From NCBI GenBank assembly GCA_030447005.1, contig JAUJME010000002.1, positions 1 to 28,658 of the forward strand: a DNA stretch of 28,658 nucleotides. The letters are read 5' to 3'. Shown here in pieces: positions 12,469-20,387 of the stretch. The number at the start of each line of letters is the position of its first letter. Within the stretch, counting starts at the first letter, position 1. Made by a program: the position numbers and the translations under genes. The notes under the pieces are model-generated. The model had not been told where the DNA came from and ran no database searches. It worked only from the letters and a program-made list of their open reading frames with translations. The DNA is from Solirubrobacteraceae bacterium (GTDB lineage Bacteria; Actinomycetota; Thermoleophilia; Solirubrobacterales; Solirubrobacteraceae).

Positions 12469-13653
12469 ATGCGGTTGAGGCTTCTCCTCGCGACGCTCGT
12501 GGTCCCGCTCGCCCTGTGGGCGCTGCTGCCCCTCGGTTCGAGCGCCGCCCCCAACCGGCAGGCGGAGATCTCCAGGAAGATCGACGCCAAGCGCTCGGCG
12601 ATCGACAAGCGCAAGGGGCGCGAGCGCGTCCTCTCCTCGACGATCGCCGGCTACTCGCGCCGCATCGGCCGGCTCCAGGGCGACATCTCGGTCCTCCAGG
12701 CCCGCCAGGCCAGGATCCAGGGCGACCTCGACGCCAAGCGCGCCGAGCTGGCGCGGATCCAGGCCCGGCTGCGCGCCGAGCGCGCGCGGCTCGTGCGCCT
12801 GCGCGCCCGGCTCGCCGAGGCCCGGGCGGCGCTCTCCGAGCGGCTCGTCGCGCTCTTCAAGGCCGACAAGCCCGACGTGGTGACCGTCGTGCTCGAGGCC
12901 GAGGGCTTCGCCGACCTGCTCTCGCGCACCGAGTTCATGCAGCGGGTCTCCGAGCAGGACGCCCGCATCCTCGACGTCGTGCGCAAGGCCAAGGCCGAGG
13001 CGACCGCGACCGCCGCGCGCCTCGACCGCCTCGAGGAGCGAGGCCAGAAGGTCGCCGCGGTGATCATGGCCCGCCGCGACGAGGTCGCCGCCGTCAAGGG
13101 GGAGCTGGTCGAGCGCCGCGACGCCTACGCCGCCGTGCGCTCCGACAAGCAGTCCTCGCTCGTCGCCGTGCGCGAGCGGCGCCAGGATCTCGAGGGCGAC
13201 CTGGCCTCCCTCGAGAAGGAGCAGGCGAAGATCCAGGCCGCCCTGCAGGCCGCCTCCGGCGGGCCGTCCGCCGGGCCGATCCGCCAGGGCTCGGGCGCCC
13301 TCATCTATCCCGTCAACGGGCCGATCGTCTCGCCGTTCGGCCCGCGCTGGGGCCGCCTGCACGCGGGCATCGACATCGCCGTTCCCGCCGGCACGCCGAT
13401 CCGGGCCGCCGACTCCGGCAAGGTCGTCCTCCTCGGGTGGACGGGCGGCTACGGCAACTACACCTGCATCTCCCACGGCGCGCTCTCGACGTGCTACGCG
13501 CACCAGTCACGCTACGCGACCTCGCAGGGGGCCAACGTGAGCAAGGGGCAGGTCATCGGCTACATCGGCTGCACCGGGAGCTGCTTCGGCGACCACCTGC
13601 ACTTCGAGACGCGCGTGAACGGGTCCCCGGTGGATCCGATGGGCTACCTGTAG
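12469..13653 (+). CDS. M23 peptidase with N-terminal coiled coil (EnvC/murein hydrolase activator type)
   Basis: This 394-residue secreted protein has a signal peptide (LLLATLVVPLALWALLPLGSSA, cleavage near residue 27). A long coiled coil runs from about 30 to 275, with LVALFKADKPDVVTVVLEAEGFADLLSRTEFM, a pattern common in EnvC-like proteins, in the middle. The M23 domain has HAGIDIAVPAGTPI (His298, Asp302) and GDHLHFETRVNG (His376, His378), so all zinc ligands are present and it should be an active endopeptidase. A cysteine pair flanks the CTGSCFGDHLHF region and another the YTCISHGALSTCYAH region. The ATG at 12469 lies after a -10-like TAGAGT; an in-frame GTG at 12457 is possible. It likely acts in cell separation or wall remodelling. 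Confidence 0.9.
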   Translation: MRLRLLLATLVVPLALWALLPLGSSAAPNRQAEISRKIDAKRSAIDKRKGRERVLSSTIAGYSRRIGRLQGDISVLQARQARIQGDLDAKRAELARIQARLRAERARLVRLRARLAEARAALSERLVALFKADKPDVVTVVLEAEGFADLLSRTEFMQRVSEQDARILDVVRKAKAEATATAARLDRLEERGQKVAAVIMARRDEVAAVKGELVERRDAYAAVRSDKQSSLVAVRERRQDLEGDLASLEKEQAKIQAALQAASGGPSAGPIRQGSGALIYPVNGPIVSPFGPRWGRLHAGIDIAVPAGTPIRAADSGKVVLLGWTGGYGNYTCISHGALSTCYAHQSRYATSQGANVSKGQVIGYIGCTGSCFGDHLHFETRVNGSPVDPMGYL

Positions 13654-13687
13654 GGGCGGTTCCTCCGGTTGTCGGGCGCCGAGTGGC

Positions 13688-13716
13688 ACGTTGACCGTGG
13701 CATGCGCCGTCAACGT
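13688..13716. terminator. Intergenic hairpin between convergent genes
   Basis: ACGTTGAC (13688-13695) and GTCAACGT (13709-13716) form a perfect 8-bp stem that can extend inward by three more pairs after a mismatch. It lies in the 149 bases between the M23 gene and the dehalogenase-like gene, whose 3' ends face each other. No T-run is seen on either side, so terminator function is only inferred from position. GGCACGTTG is repeated about 60 bases downstream. Confidence 0.35.
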
Positions 13717-13802
13717 CACCCTCGCGGAGAAAGGGTGCGCGAGAGGCACGTTGCCGGCGCTCGGCGGGCGAGGTGCCCTCCCTCACCAGCCGCAGTTGAC
13801 GT

Positions 13803-14687
13803 TCAGGCCGCCGCCCCCGCCCACCACGCCCGCACCGCCGCGGCGATCTCCCCCGGCGCGTCCTCCTGGATGAAGTGCCCCGCGCCCCGCAGCGGGTGCA
13901 CGAGCGCGCGCGGCAGCTCGCCCGCCAGCCGGTCGCGATCGGCGGCGGAGAACACGGGGTCCCGATCGCCCCAGGGCAGCAGCGCCGGCCGGTCGCGCAG
14001 CGCGCGCAGCGCCGTCGCCGCCTCGCCTTCGAGGAAGTCGCTCGCCCCGGTCACCTCGCGCGCGAGCATCCACGTCGGCCGGCGCGAGCGGGCGGTCGGG
14101 AACGGGCGGGTGTAGTGGTCGAGCACCGCGCCGGCGGGCCGCCGCTGCCGCGCGCCGAGGCGCATCGCCACCTCGGTGAACGCGTTGAGGCGCTCGACGA
14201 CGTAGCGCCCCGGGATCCCGCCGATGACGTGCGCCCACACGAACGCCGGCGGACGGTGGCGCATCGACCAGGCCCACGTGTTGCCCAGCACCAGCCCGGC
14301 GACGCGGCCCGGATCCCGGCCCGCCGCGGCGAGCCCGATCGGCCCGCCCCAGTCCTGGCCCATCAGCACGTAGCGGTCGAGGTCGAGCCGCTCGATCAGC
14401 CCGGCCAGGATCCGGGCGTGCTCGGCGGCGCGGAACCCGAAGCCCTCCGGCGCGCGCGAGAGGCCGAATCCCGGCAGGTCGACCGCCACGCAGCGGAACT
14501 CCCCCCGCAGCTCGCGGATGATGTCGCGGTAGAGGAACGACCACGTCGGGTTGCCGTGGACCATGAGGATCGCGGGGCCGGCGCCCTCGTCGACGTGGTG
14601 CAGGCTCGCGCCGCCGACCTCGGTCCAGCGGTCGGCGAACGGGTAGAGCTCGTCGCTCACCCACTCGGGCCTGTGGCGCTCGTACAC
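13803..14687 (-). CDS. Alpha/beta hydrolase, haloalkane dehalogenase-like
   Basis: This 294-residue alpha/beta hydrolase has the motifs of haloalkane dehalogenases. LMVHGNPTWSFLYR carries Asn46 after the oxyanion HG. GQDWGGPIGL carries the nucleophile Asp112, not Ser, with Trp113 next to it. PWGDRDPVF carries a candidate acid, Asp243, and GAGHFIQED carries His271. The pair Asn46/Trp113 could hold the halide, and Asp-His-Asp with Asn-Trp is the arrangement of the HLD-III subfamily. No signal peptide is seen, so it is cytoplasmic. The start is the GTG at 14687. The gene follows the frameshifted lipoprotein and another hydrolase on the same strand. Dehalogenase activity is inference; epoxide hydrolases share part of this pattern. 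Confidence 0.85.
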   Translation of the reverse strand: MYERHRPEWVSDELYPFADRWTEVGGASLHHVDEGAGPAILMVHGNPTWSFLYRDIIRELRGEFRCVAVDLPGFGLSRAPEGFGFRAAEHARILAGLIERLDLDRYVLMGQDWGGPIGLAAAGRDPGRVAGLVLGNTWAWSMRHRPPAFVWAHVIGGIPGRYVVERLNAFTEVAMRLGARQRRPAGAVLDHYTRPFPTARSRRPTWMLAREVTGASDFLEGEAATALRALRDRPALLPWGDRDPVFSAADRDRLAGELPRALVHPLRGAGHFIQEDAPGEIAAAVRAWWAGAAA

Positions 14688-14724
14688 GCGCCCCGACGTA
14701 CCCCGCGACGATCGGCCGGAAGCC

Positions 14725-15328
14725 TCAGCGGAGCTGTGCCGCGGCGTCGGCGGCCAGCGCGATCGCGAGGTCGCGATGCGCGCGGCCGTGCACCGAGCCG
14801 TAGGCGACGAGCCCTTCCCGGGTGATCGCAGCGATCACGTGGCCGCTGTTCGGTCCACCGCGTCCGCCGGTGAACTCGAAGATGCGCACGGTCGAACCGG
14901 GGATCGTCGCGTCCCGCCGGCGGGTCGCGGGGGCCCGGAACCACGGCGAAGGCTCCGCGCAGGATCTCCCGGTCGAACACATCGGCCGTGCCCACGCCCA
15001 TCACCCAGTGGACGTAGCCGCGATTGTCGCCGTTGTTGAAGGAGAGCTCGTAGAGCTCCGGGGAGTAGACGTTCGGCGCCCGCAGCCACCGGTCCGTCTC
15101 GGTGTCGCCGGTCGTGACGAAGCCGCTGGCGGGATAACGGCGTGGGCAGACGGGCGGCACCCGGAGGCGGCGCACCTGGCGGCAGGCCTCGCGGACCTCG
15201 CCGGGAGTGCCGGACCTGAGCTCGACGCTGCTGACCGGAACGGATGGCAGCGGCGCCGGCGCGGGACGGCGGTCGCCGGAACCGCACCCCGCGAGGACCG
15301 ACAGGAGCAGCACCGGATACCGCGCCAC
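14725..15328 (-). pseudogene. Lipoprotein gene of unknown function, interrupted by a one-base frameshift
   Basis: The GTG at 15328 opens a lipoprotein: VLLLSVLAGCGSGDRR with the lipobox Cys near residue 15. The frame continues through YPASGFVTTGDTETDRWLR and YVHWVMGVGTADVFDREIL, then turns into an Arg-rich string typical of a wrong frame. From about 14930 a second frame carries on sensibly with STVRIFEFTGGRGG, SGHVIAAITREGLVAYG and a normal C-terminus ending at 14725. A run of five G at 14929-14933 sits at the switch, and removing one base joins the frames into a 200-residue protein. This may be a sequencing error, a real mutation or, less likely, programmed slippage. It lies 4 bases after the upstream hydrolase gene. 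I recognise no family. Confidence 0.7.
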
Positions 15329-15332
15329 GCGC

Positions 15333-16025
15333 TCAGCCCTCCTCGAACGCCCGGCGGATGAAGCGCACCGCCTCGCCCTGGAGCTCGGCGTCGTGCTGGA
15401 CGGAGCGGTGGTGCCCGCCCGGAGTGACGATGAGCTTCTTGCGCCGCGCGCGCGAGCGCGCGTCGAGCTCGATCGAGGAGGCGACGGGCACGCGCTCGTC
15501 GCCCTCGGCGTGGAGCAGCATCAGCGGGACCTCCGACTGCTCGACGACGTCGGTGAGCTCGTGCTCGGAGAGCAGCGCGCCGAGCGCCTCCTGATCGGCC
15601 GCGAAGCCGAAGCGCCCCGCCCGCAGCCCCGCGGCGAGCAGCCGCCCCGGCGCCGGGCAGATCGCCACCACCGCCGCCGCGCCCGCGAGCTCGGCCGCCG
15701 CGATCGCGACGTAGCCGCCGAGGCTCGAGCCGCGCAGCGCGAGCGGGCCGGGCGGCAGGACGCCGGCGACGGTCGCCACGTCGGCGAGCAGGCGGCCGTC
15801 GAGCGGCCCCGGGGAGGCGCCGTGGCCGCGGAGGTCGAAGCAGACGGCGGCCAGCCCGGCGTCGCGCAGGAGGCGGGCGAAGTCGTGGTGGGACTCCTTC
15901 TGGGAGTCGGCGCCGTGGACGATGACCACGCCGCCCGCCGGCTCGCCCTCCGGCAGCCACAGCGAGTAGGCCAGGCCGTCGACCGCGTCGATGCGGGCGG
16001 GGGGAGCCGGGGTGCGATAGCGCAT
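15333..16025 (-). CDS. Alpha/beta hydrolase (dienelactone hydrolase/lysophospholipase-like)
   Basis: This 230-residue cytoplasmic alpha/beta hydrolase has VVIVHGADSQKESHH after the first strands, FDLRGHGASPG, a nucleophile elbow LRGSSLGGYVA with the catalytic Ser, MLLHAEGDERVPV with the acid, and TPGGHHRSVQHD with the His. Both glycines around the elbow are present, so it should be an active serine esterase or peptidase-like enzyme; the substrate is unknown. Two starts exist: the ATG at 16025, preceded by GAGAGAG, and one at 16043 that shares bases with the lysA start codon. I prefer 16025. It heads a minus-strand run with the lipoprotein and the dehalogenase-like gene. Confidence 0.85.
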   Translation of the reverse strand: MRYRTPAPPARIDAVDGLAYSLWLPEGEPAGGVVIVHGADSQKESHHDFARLLRDAGLAAVCFDLRGHGASPGPLDGRLLADVATVAGVLPPGPLALRGSSLGGYVAIAAAELAGAAAVVAICPAPGRLLAAGLRAGRFGFAADQEALGALLSEHELTDVVEQSEVPLMLLHAEGDERVPVASSIELDARSRARRKKLIVTPGGHHRSVQHDAELQGEAVRFIRRAFEEG

Positions 16026-16030
16026 ACTCT
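16025..16030 (+). promoter_or_regulatory. Putative -10 element for the lysA-hom-thrC-thrB operon
   Basis: TACTCT ends 11 bases before the lysA ATG. It touches the start codon of the divergent hydrolase gene, so the two genes share a very compact control region. No Shine-Dalgarno precedes lysA. Confidence 0.45.
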
Positions 16031-16041
16031 CTCGCCCGATC

Positions 16042-17292
16042 ATGGCCGCCGCGACGCTCTCCGTCTACCCCGAAGCCGCCTCCGTGGCCGACGGCCGCCT
16101 GACCATCGGCGGCTGCGACGCGGTCGAGCTTTCGCGGGAATACGGAACGCCTTGCTATGTCGTGGCCGAGGACGACCTCCGCGCCCGAGCGCGGGAGTTC
16201 CGGGGCGCCCTCGACCGCCATCATCACGAGGGCCCCGGCGAGGTCTACTTCGCCTCCAAGGCGTTCCCGGCCACCGCCGTGCTCGCCCTCTTCCGCGACG
16301 AGGGGCTCGGGGCGGACGTCGCCTCGATGGGCGAGCTGCACCTCGCGCGGCGCGCCGGCTTCACCGATCGCGAGATCGTCGTGCACGGCAACGCCAAGTC
16401 GGTCGACGAGCTCGAGGCCGCCCGCGGGACGACGATCGTCGCCGACAACCTCTCCGAGCTCGGCCGCCTGGAGCGGATCCTGCGGCCCGGCGACGCCCAG
16501 CGGGTGATGCTGAGGATCACCCCGGGCGTCCAGACCGCCACCCACGCCGCGGTGGCCACCGGGCAGGCCGACTCGAAGTTCGGCTTCAACCTCGACGAGG
16601 CTCCCGAGGCGATCGAGCGCGCGCGCTCCATCCCCGGCCTCCTGCTGATCGGCCTGCACCTCCACATCGGCTCCCAGCTCTTCGATCCGGAGCCCTACCG
16701 GGAGGCGATCGCCAAGCTCGCCGGCCTCGGCGACTTCCCCGCCTACGACCTCGGCGGAGGCTTCGGCGTCGCCTACACGCCCGCGCAGCGGCCGCTGGAC
16801 TTCGACCGGCAGGTGGGCGTCATGGTCGCCGCCGCCCACGAGCACCTGGGGGCGCGCGAGAAGCCGCTCTCGATCGAGCCGGGGCGCGCGCTGGTGGCCG
16901 CCGCGGGCGTGACGCTCTACACCGTCGAGTCCGTCAAGCGCAACGTGTCGACCTGGGTCGGCGTCGACGGCGGGATGTCGGACAACCTGCGCCCGATGCT
17001 CTACGGGTCGCCCTACGTCGCCGACGTGGCCGACCGGATCGGGGGCGAGGAACGCTGCCACCTCGCCGGCAAGCACTGCGAGTCGGGCGACGTGATCGCG
17101 CGCGACGTCCTCCTCGACGACCCGCGGCCCGGCGACGTCATCGCCACGCCGGTCACCGGCGCCTACGGCCACGCGATGGCCAACAACTACAACGGCGTCC
17201 CGCGCCCGCCGGTGATCTTCTGCGCGGGCGGCAGCGCCCGGGTGGTCGTGCGGCGCGAGACGGTCGAGGACCTGCATGCCCGAGACGTTTAG
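16042..17292 (+). CDS. lysA: Diaminopimelate decarboxylase
   Basis: This 416-residue enzyme decarboxylates meso-diaminopimelate to L-lysine, the last step of lysine synthesis. It has the alanine-racemase-like barrel with the PLP lysine in VYFASKAFP (Lys73), HGNAKS, LRITPGVQTATHAAVATGQADSKFG, the HIGSQ loop, the glycine loop DLGGGFG, and the IEPGRALVA segment. The C-terminal domain has HCESGD (Cys346, from the partner subunit in the family's dimer) and GAYGHAMANNYN, which contacts cofactor and substrate. The ATG at 16042 follows a -10-like element with no Shine-Dalgarno. Its 3' end overlaps hom by 17 bases, and it begins a four-gene aspartate-family operon. Confidence 0.96.
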   Translation: MAAATLSVYPEAASVADGRLTIGGCDAVELSREYGTPCYVVAEDDLRARAREFRGALDRHHHEGPGEVYFASKAFPATAVLALFRDEGLGADVASMGELHLARRAGFTDREIVVHGNAKSVDELEAARGTTIVADNLSELGRLERILRPGDAQRVMLRITPGVQTATHAAVATGQADSKFGFNLDEAPEAIERARSIPGLLLIGLHLHIGSQLFDPEPYREAIAKLAGLGDFPAYDLGGGFGVAYTPAQRPLDFDRQVGVMVAAAHEHLGAREKPLSIEPGRALVAAAGVTLYTVESVKRNVSTWVGVDGGMSDNLRPMLYGSPYVADVADRIGGEERCHLAGKHCESGDVIARDVLLDDPRPGDVIATPVTGAYGHAMANNYNGVPRPPVIFCAGGSARVVVRRETVEDLHARDV

Positions 17293-18499
17293 GGTCGGGC
17301 TGCTGGGCCACGGGACGGTCGGGGCGGCGTTCGAGCGCCTCCTCGCCGAGCGCGCCGACGCGGTGGCCGCCACCACCGGGCTGCGCCCCGAGCTCGCCGG
17401 CGTGCTCACCCGCTCAAGTGGCGACTTCGAGGAGATCCTCGAGGGCTCGGACCTCGTCGTCGAGCTCATCGGGGGGATCGACCCCGCGCGCGACTACGTC
17501 CTGCGGGCGATGCGGGCCGGCCGCCACGTCGTCTCGGCCAACAAGAAGCTGATCTCCCGGCACGGCGAGGAGCTGTGGCGCACCGCGCGCGAGCACGGCG
17601 TCCAGCTGCGCTTCGAGGCGGCGGTGGCCGGCGTGGTGCCGGTGATCCGCGTCGTGCAGGAGTCGCTGGCCGCCGCCCACATCGAGCGCATCCACGGGAT
17701 CGTCAACGGCACGACCAACTTCATCCTCACCGAGATGGCCCGCACCGGCGCCTCCTACGCCGACGCGCTCGCCCAGGCGCAGGAGCTCGGCTACGCGGAG
17801 GCCGACCCGACCGACGACGTCTCGGGCGCCGACGCCGCCGCCAAGATGGCGATCCTCGCGCGGCTCGCCTTCTCCACGCCGGTCACCCTCGACCAGGTCC
17901 CCCACGAGGGGATCGAGCGGATCACCGCCGAGGACATGGCCTACGCGCGCGAGCTGGGGCTCGGGCTCAAGCTGATCGGGACGGCGGAGCGCGTCGACGG
18001 CGGGATCTCCGTCCGCGTCCATCCCGCCTTCCTCTACGCGGGCCACCCGCTGGCCTCCATCCACGGGCCGTTCAACGCGGTGACCGTCGAGTCCGACGCG
18101 ATCACCGAGATCACCATGTCCGGCCCCGGCGCGGGGGGCCCGCAGACCGCGAGCGCCGTGCTCGGCGACGTCATCAGCGCGATGATCCCGCCCGCCTCGA
18201 CCCCCGAGACCACCGAGGACCTCCCGGTGGTCAAGGACGTCGAGTCCTCGTTCTACCTGCACCTCGAGGTCGCCGACCGGCCGGGCGTCCTCGCCCAGGT
18301 CGCCGAGGTGCTGGGGATGCAGGGCGCGTCGGTGCGGTCGGTCGTCCAGCGCGGGCTGGGTGAGAACGCGCGGCTCGTGATGGTCGTGCACCCGCTGCCC
18401 GAGTCGCGCTTCTTCGCCGCCGTCCGGCTGATCGGGCAGCTCGACTTCATGCGCTCCCCGCCGCGCGCCATCCGGGTGATCGAGGAGGAGTTCCTGTAA
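17276..18499 (+). CDS. hom: Homoserine dehydrogenase with ACT domain
   Basis: This 407-residue enzyme reduces aspartate semialdehyde to homoserine with NAD(P)H. The N-terminal Rossmann domain opens with VGLLGHGTVGAAF. SANKKLISRHG (Lys90/Lys91) and GIVNGTTNFILTEMA mark the catalytic domain, and AEADPTDDVSGADAAAKMAILAR carries the conserved lysine Lys190. Residues about 325-405 form an ACT domain (HLEVADRPGVLAQVAEVLG), the usual site of threonine feedback inhibition. The ATG at 17276 lies inside lysA, giving a 17-base overlap, and the TAA overlaps the thrC ATG by one base. The order lysA-hom-thrC-thrB links lysine and threonine output. Confidence 0.96.
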   Translation: MPETFRVGLLGHGTVGAAFERLLAERADAVAATTGLRPELAGVLTRSSGDFEEILEGSDLVVELIGGIDPARDYVLRAMRAGRHVVSANKKLISRHGEELWRTAREHGVQLRFEAAVAGVVPVIRVVQESLAAAHIERIHGIVNGTTNFILTEMARTGASYADALAQAQELGYAEADPTDDVSGADAAAKMAILARLAFSTPVTLDQVPHEGIERITAEDMAYARELGLGLKLIGTAERVDGGISVRVHPAFLYAGHPLASIHGPFNAVTVESDAITEITMSGPGAGGPQTASAVLGDVISAMIPPASTPETTEDLPVVKDVESSFYLHLEVADRPGVLAQVAEVLGMQGASVRSVVQRGLGENARLVMVVHPLPESRFFAAVRLIGQLDFMRSPPRAIRVIEEEFL

Positions 18500-19527
18500 T
18501 GGCTCTCGAGCGCGTCGGGCTGATCGAGCGGTTCCGCGACCGGCTGCCGTTCGCGCCGGGTGACCCCGTCGTCTCGCTCGCCGAGGGCTCGACGCCGCTC
18601 GTGCACGCCGCGCGCATCTCCGAGCGCGTCGGGGCCGACGTGTGGCTGAAGATCGAGGGCGCCAACCCGACCGGCTCGTTCAAGGACCGCGGGATGACGT
18701 GCGCGGTCTCGGCGGCCCGGCGGGAGGGCTCGGAGGCGGTCATCTGCGCCTCGACGGGCAACACGGCGGCGAGCGCGGCGGCCTACGCGGCGCGCGGCGG
18801 CCTGCGCGGTGCGGTGATCGTTCCCGAGGGCAAGATCGCGACGGGCAAGCTCGCCCAGGCGCTCATGCACGGAGCGCGGGTGGTCGCGCTGCGCGGGAAC
18901 TTCGACCAGGCGCTCGCCCTTGTCCGCGAGCTCGTGCAGCGCCACCCGATCTCGCTCGTCAACTCGGTCAACGAGTTCCGCCTCCAGGGCCAGAAGACCG
19001 CCGCGTTCGAGCTCGCCGAGGACCTCGGTGACGACGCCCTCGACGCCCTCTGCATCCCCGTCGGCAACGCCGGCAACGTGACCGCCTACTGGCAGGGCTT
19101 CGGCGAGCTCGGGCTCGCGCCGCGGATGCTCGGCTTCCAGGCGGAGGGCTCGGCGCCGCTGGTCCTCGGCGCCCCGGTCGAGAACCCCGACACGGTCGCC
19201 AGCGCGATCCGGATCGGCAACCCCGCGCGCTGGGAGGAGGCGATGGGCGCGATGACCGGCTCCGGCGGCGCGATCCGCGCGGTCAGCGACGAGGAGATCC
19301 TCGACGCCTACCGCTTCCTGGCCGCCGGCGAGGGCGTCTTCTGCGAGCCGGCGTCGGCCTCGAGCGTCGCCGGGCTGCTCAAGTACGGCGCCGACGGTGC
19401 GGAGCGGCTCGTCTGCGTCCTCACCGGCCACGGGCTCAAGGACCCGCAGACCGCGCTCGGCCACGCGGGCTCGGTGATCCCGTGCGAGCCCGACATCGCC
19501 GACGTCGAGCGCGCGGTCCTGGGTTGA
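18499..19527 (+). CDS. thrC: Threonine synthase
   Basis: This 342-residue fold-type II PLP enzyme converts O-phosphohomoserine to threonine. The Schiff-base lysine is in NPTGSFKDRGM (Lys62). STGNTAASAAAYAARGG binds the cofactor, VNSVNEFRLQGQKTAAFEL and IPVGNAGNVTAYWQGF are highly typical of the short, Bacillus-type ThrC, and CVLTGHGLKDP lies near the end. The length fits the short class, without the extra domains of the yeast and E. coli type. The ATG at 18499 overlaps the hom stop (TAATG), and its TGA overlaps the TTG of thrB. Confidence 0.96.
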   Translation: MALERVGLIERFRDRLPFAPGDPVVSLAEGSTPLVHAARISERVGADVWLKIEGANPTGSFKDRGMTCAVSAARREGSEAVICASTGNTAASAAAYAARGGLRGAVIVPEGKIATGKLAQALMHGARVVALRGNFDQALALVRELVQRHPISLVNSVNEFRLQGQKTAAFELAEDLGDDALDALCIPVGNAGNVTAYWQGFGELGLAPRMLGFQAEGSAPLVLGAPVENPDTVASAIRIGNPARWEEAMGAMTGSGGAIRAVSDEEILDAYRFLAAGEGVFCEPASASSVAGLLKYGADGAERLVCVLTGHGLKDPQTALGHAGSVIPCEPDIADVERAVLG

Positions 19528-20375
19528 ACCGCCGCCGCGTCGTCCGGGTCCCCGCCTCCTCGGCCAACCTCGGGCCCGGCTTCGACGCGCTCGCCGCCGC
19601 GCTCTCGCTCCACGTCGAGGTCGAGGTTGAGGAGACGGGCCACTTCGGCGTGGAGACGGACCTGCGGATCGCCCGCGACCGGCGCAACCTCGCGGTGCGC
19701 GGCTTTGCGCGGCTGCACGCGGTCGACCACCTCACCTTCCGCATCCGCTCCGACGTCCCGCTCTCGGGCGGGCTGGGGACGAGCGCGGCGGCCTACGTCG
19801 CCGGCCTGCTCGCCGCCGACTCGATGTTCGAGCTCGACGCCGACCTGCTCGCCCACGCCACCGCGCTCGAGGGCCATCCCGACAACGTCGCGGCCGCGCT
19901 GCTCGGCGGGTTCGTCATCTGCGCCGACGGCCAGGCCACCCGCTTCGACGGGCCGGCCGGGCTCGAGGCGATCCTCGTCGTCCCGCACCGCCCGGTCCGC
20001 ACCGCCCAGGCCCGCGCGGCGCTGCCGCCCGAGGTGCCGATGGGCGAGGCGGTCTTCAACGTCGCCCACGCCTCGCTGCTCACGCTCGGGCTGGCCCGCG
20101 GCGACTTCGACCTCATCGCCCGGGGCCTCCAGGACCGCCTCCACCAGCCGCGGCGCGCCAGCCTCTATCCGCGGTCGGCAGAGCTCGTCGAGCGGGCCCC
20201 CGAGCTCGGCGCGCTCGGGGCCACCGTCTCCGGCGCCGGCCCGACCGTCCTGCTGTGGACGCACTACGAGGCCACGGGCGCCGTCCTCGGCCGCGCCCGC
20301 GAGCGCGCCGCAGGCTGGGCTGACGTCCTGCACGTCCCGTTCGAGCCGATGGGCGCGGACGTGCGGGCGCTGTAG
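19524..20375 (+). CDS. thrB: Homoserine kinase
   Basis: This 283-residue GHMP kinase phosphorylates homoserine to O-phosphohomoserine, the substrate of ThrC. It opens with RVPASSANLGPGFDALAAAL, and the ATP-binding GHMP motif is DVPLSGGLGTSAAAYVAG (about 77-94). Further marks are EGHPDNVAAALLGGF and GATVSGAGPTVLLW. I start it at the TTG at 19524, whose bases overlap the thrC stop as TTGA; no ATG or GTG lies close enough to give a complete first strand. This is the end of the operon. It converges with the L,D-transpeptidase gene, 12 bases apart. Confidence 0.93.
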   Translation: MNRRRVVRVPASSANLGPGFDALAAALSLHVEVEVEETGHFGVETDLRIARDRRNLAVRGFARLHAVDHLTFRIRSDVPLSGGLGTSAAAYVAGLLAADSMFELDADLLAHATALEGHPDNVAAALLGGFVICADGQATRFDGPAGLEAILVVPHRPVRTAQARAALPPEVPMGEAVFNVAHASLLTLGLARGDFDLIARGLQDRLHQPRRASLYPRSAELVERAPELGALGATVSGAGPTVLLWTHYEATGAVLGRARERAAGWADVLHVPFEPMGADVRAL

Positions 20376-20387
20376 GCCCGCGCCGCC

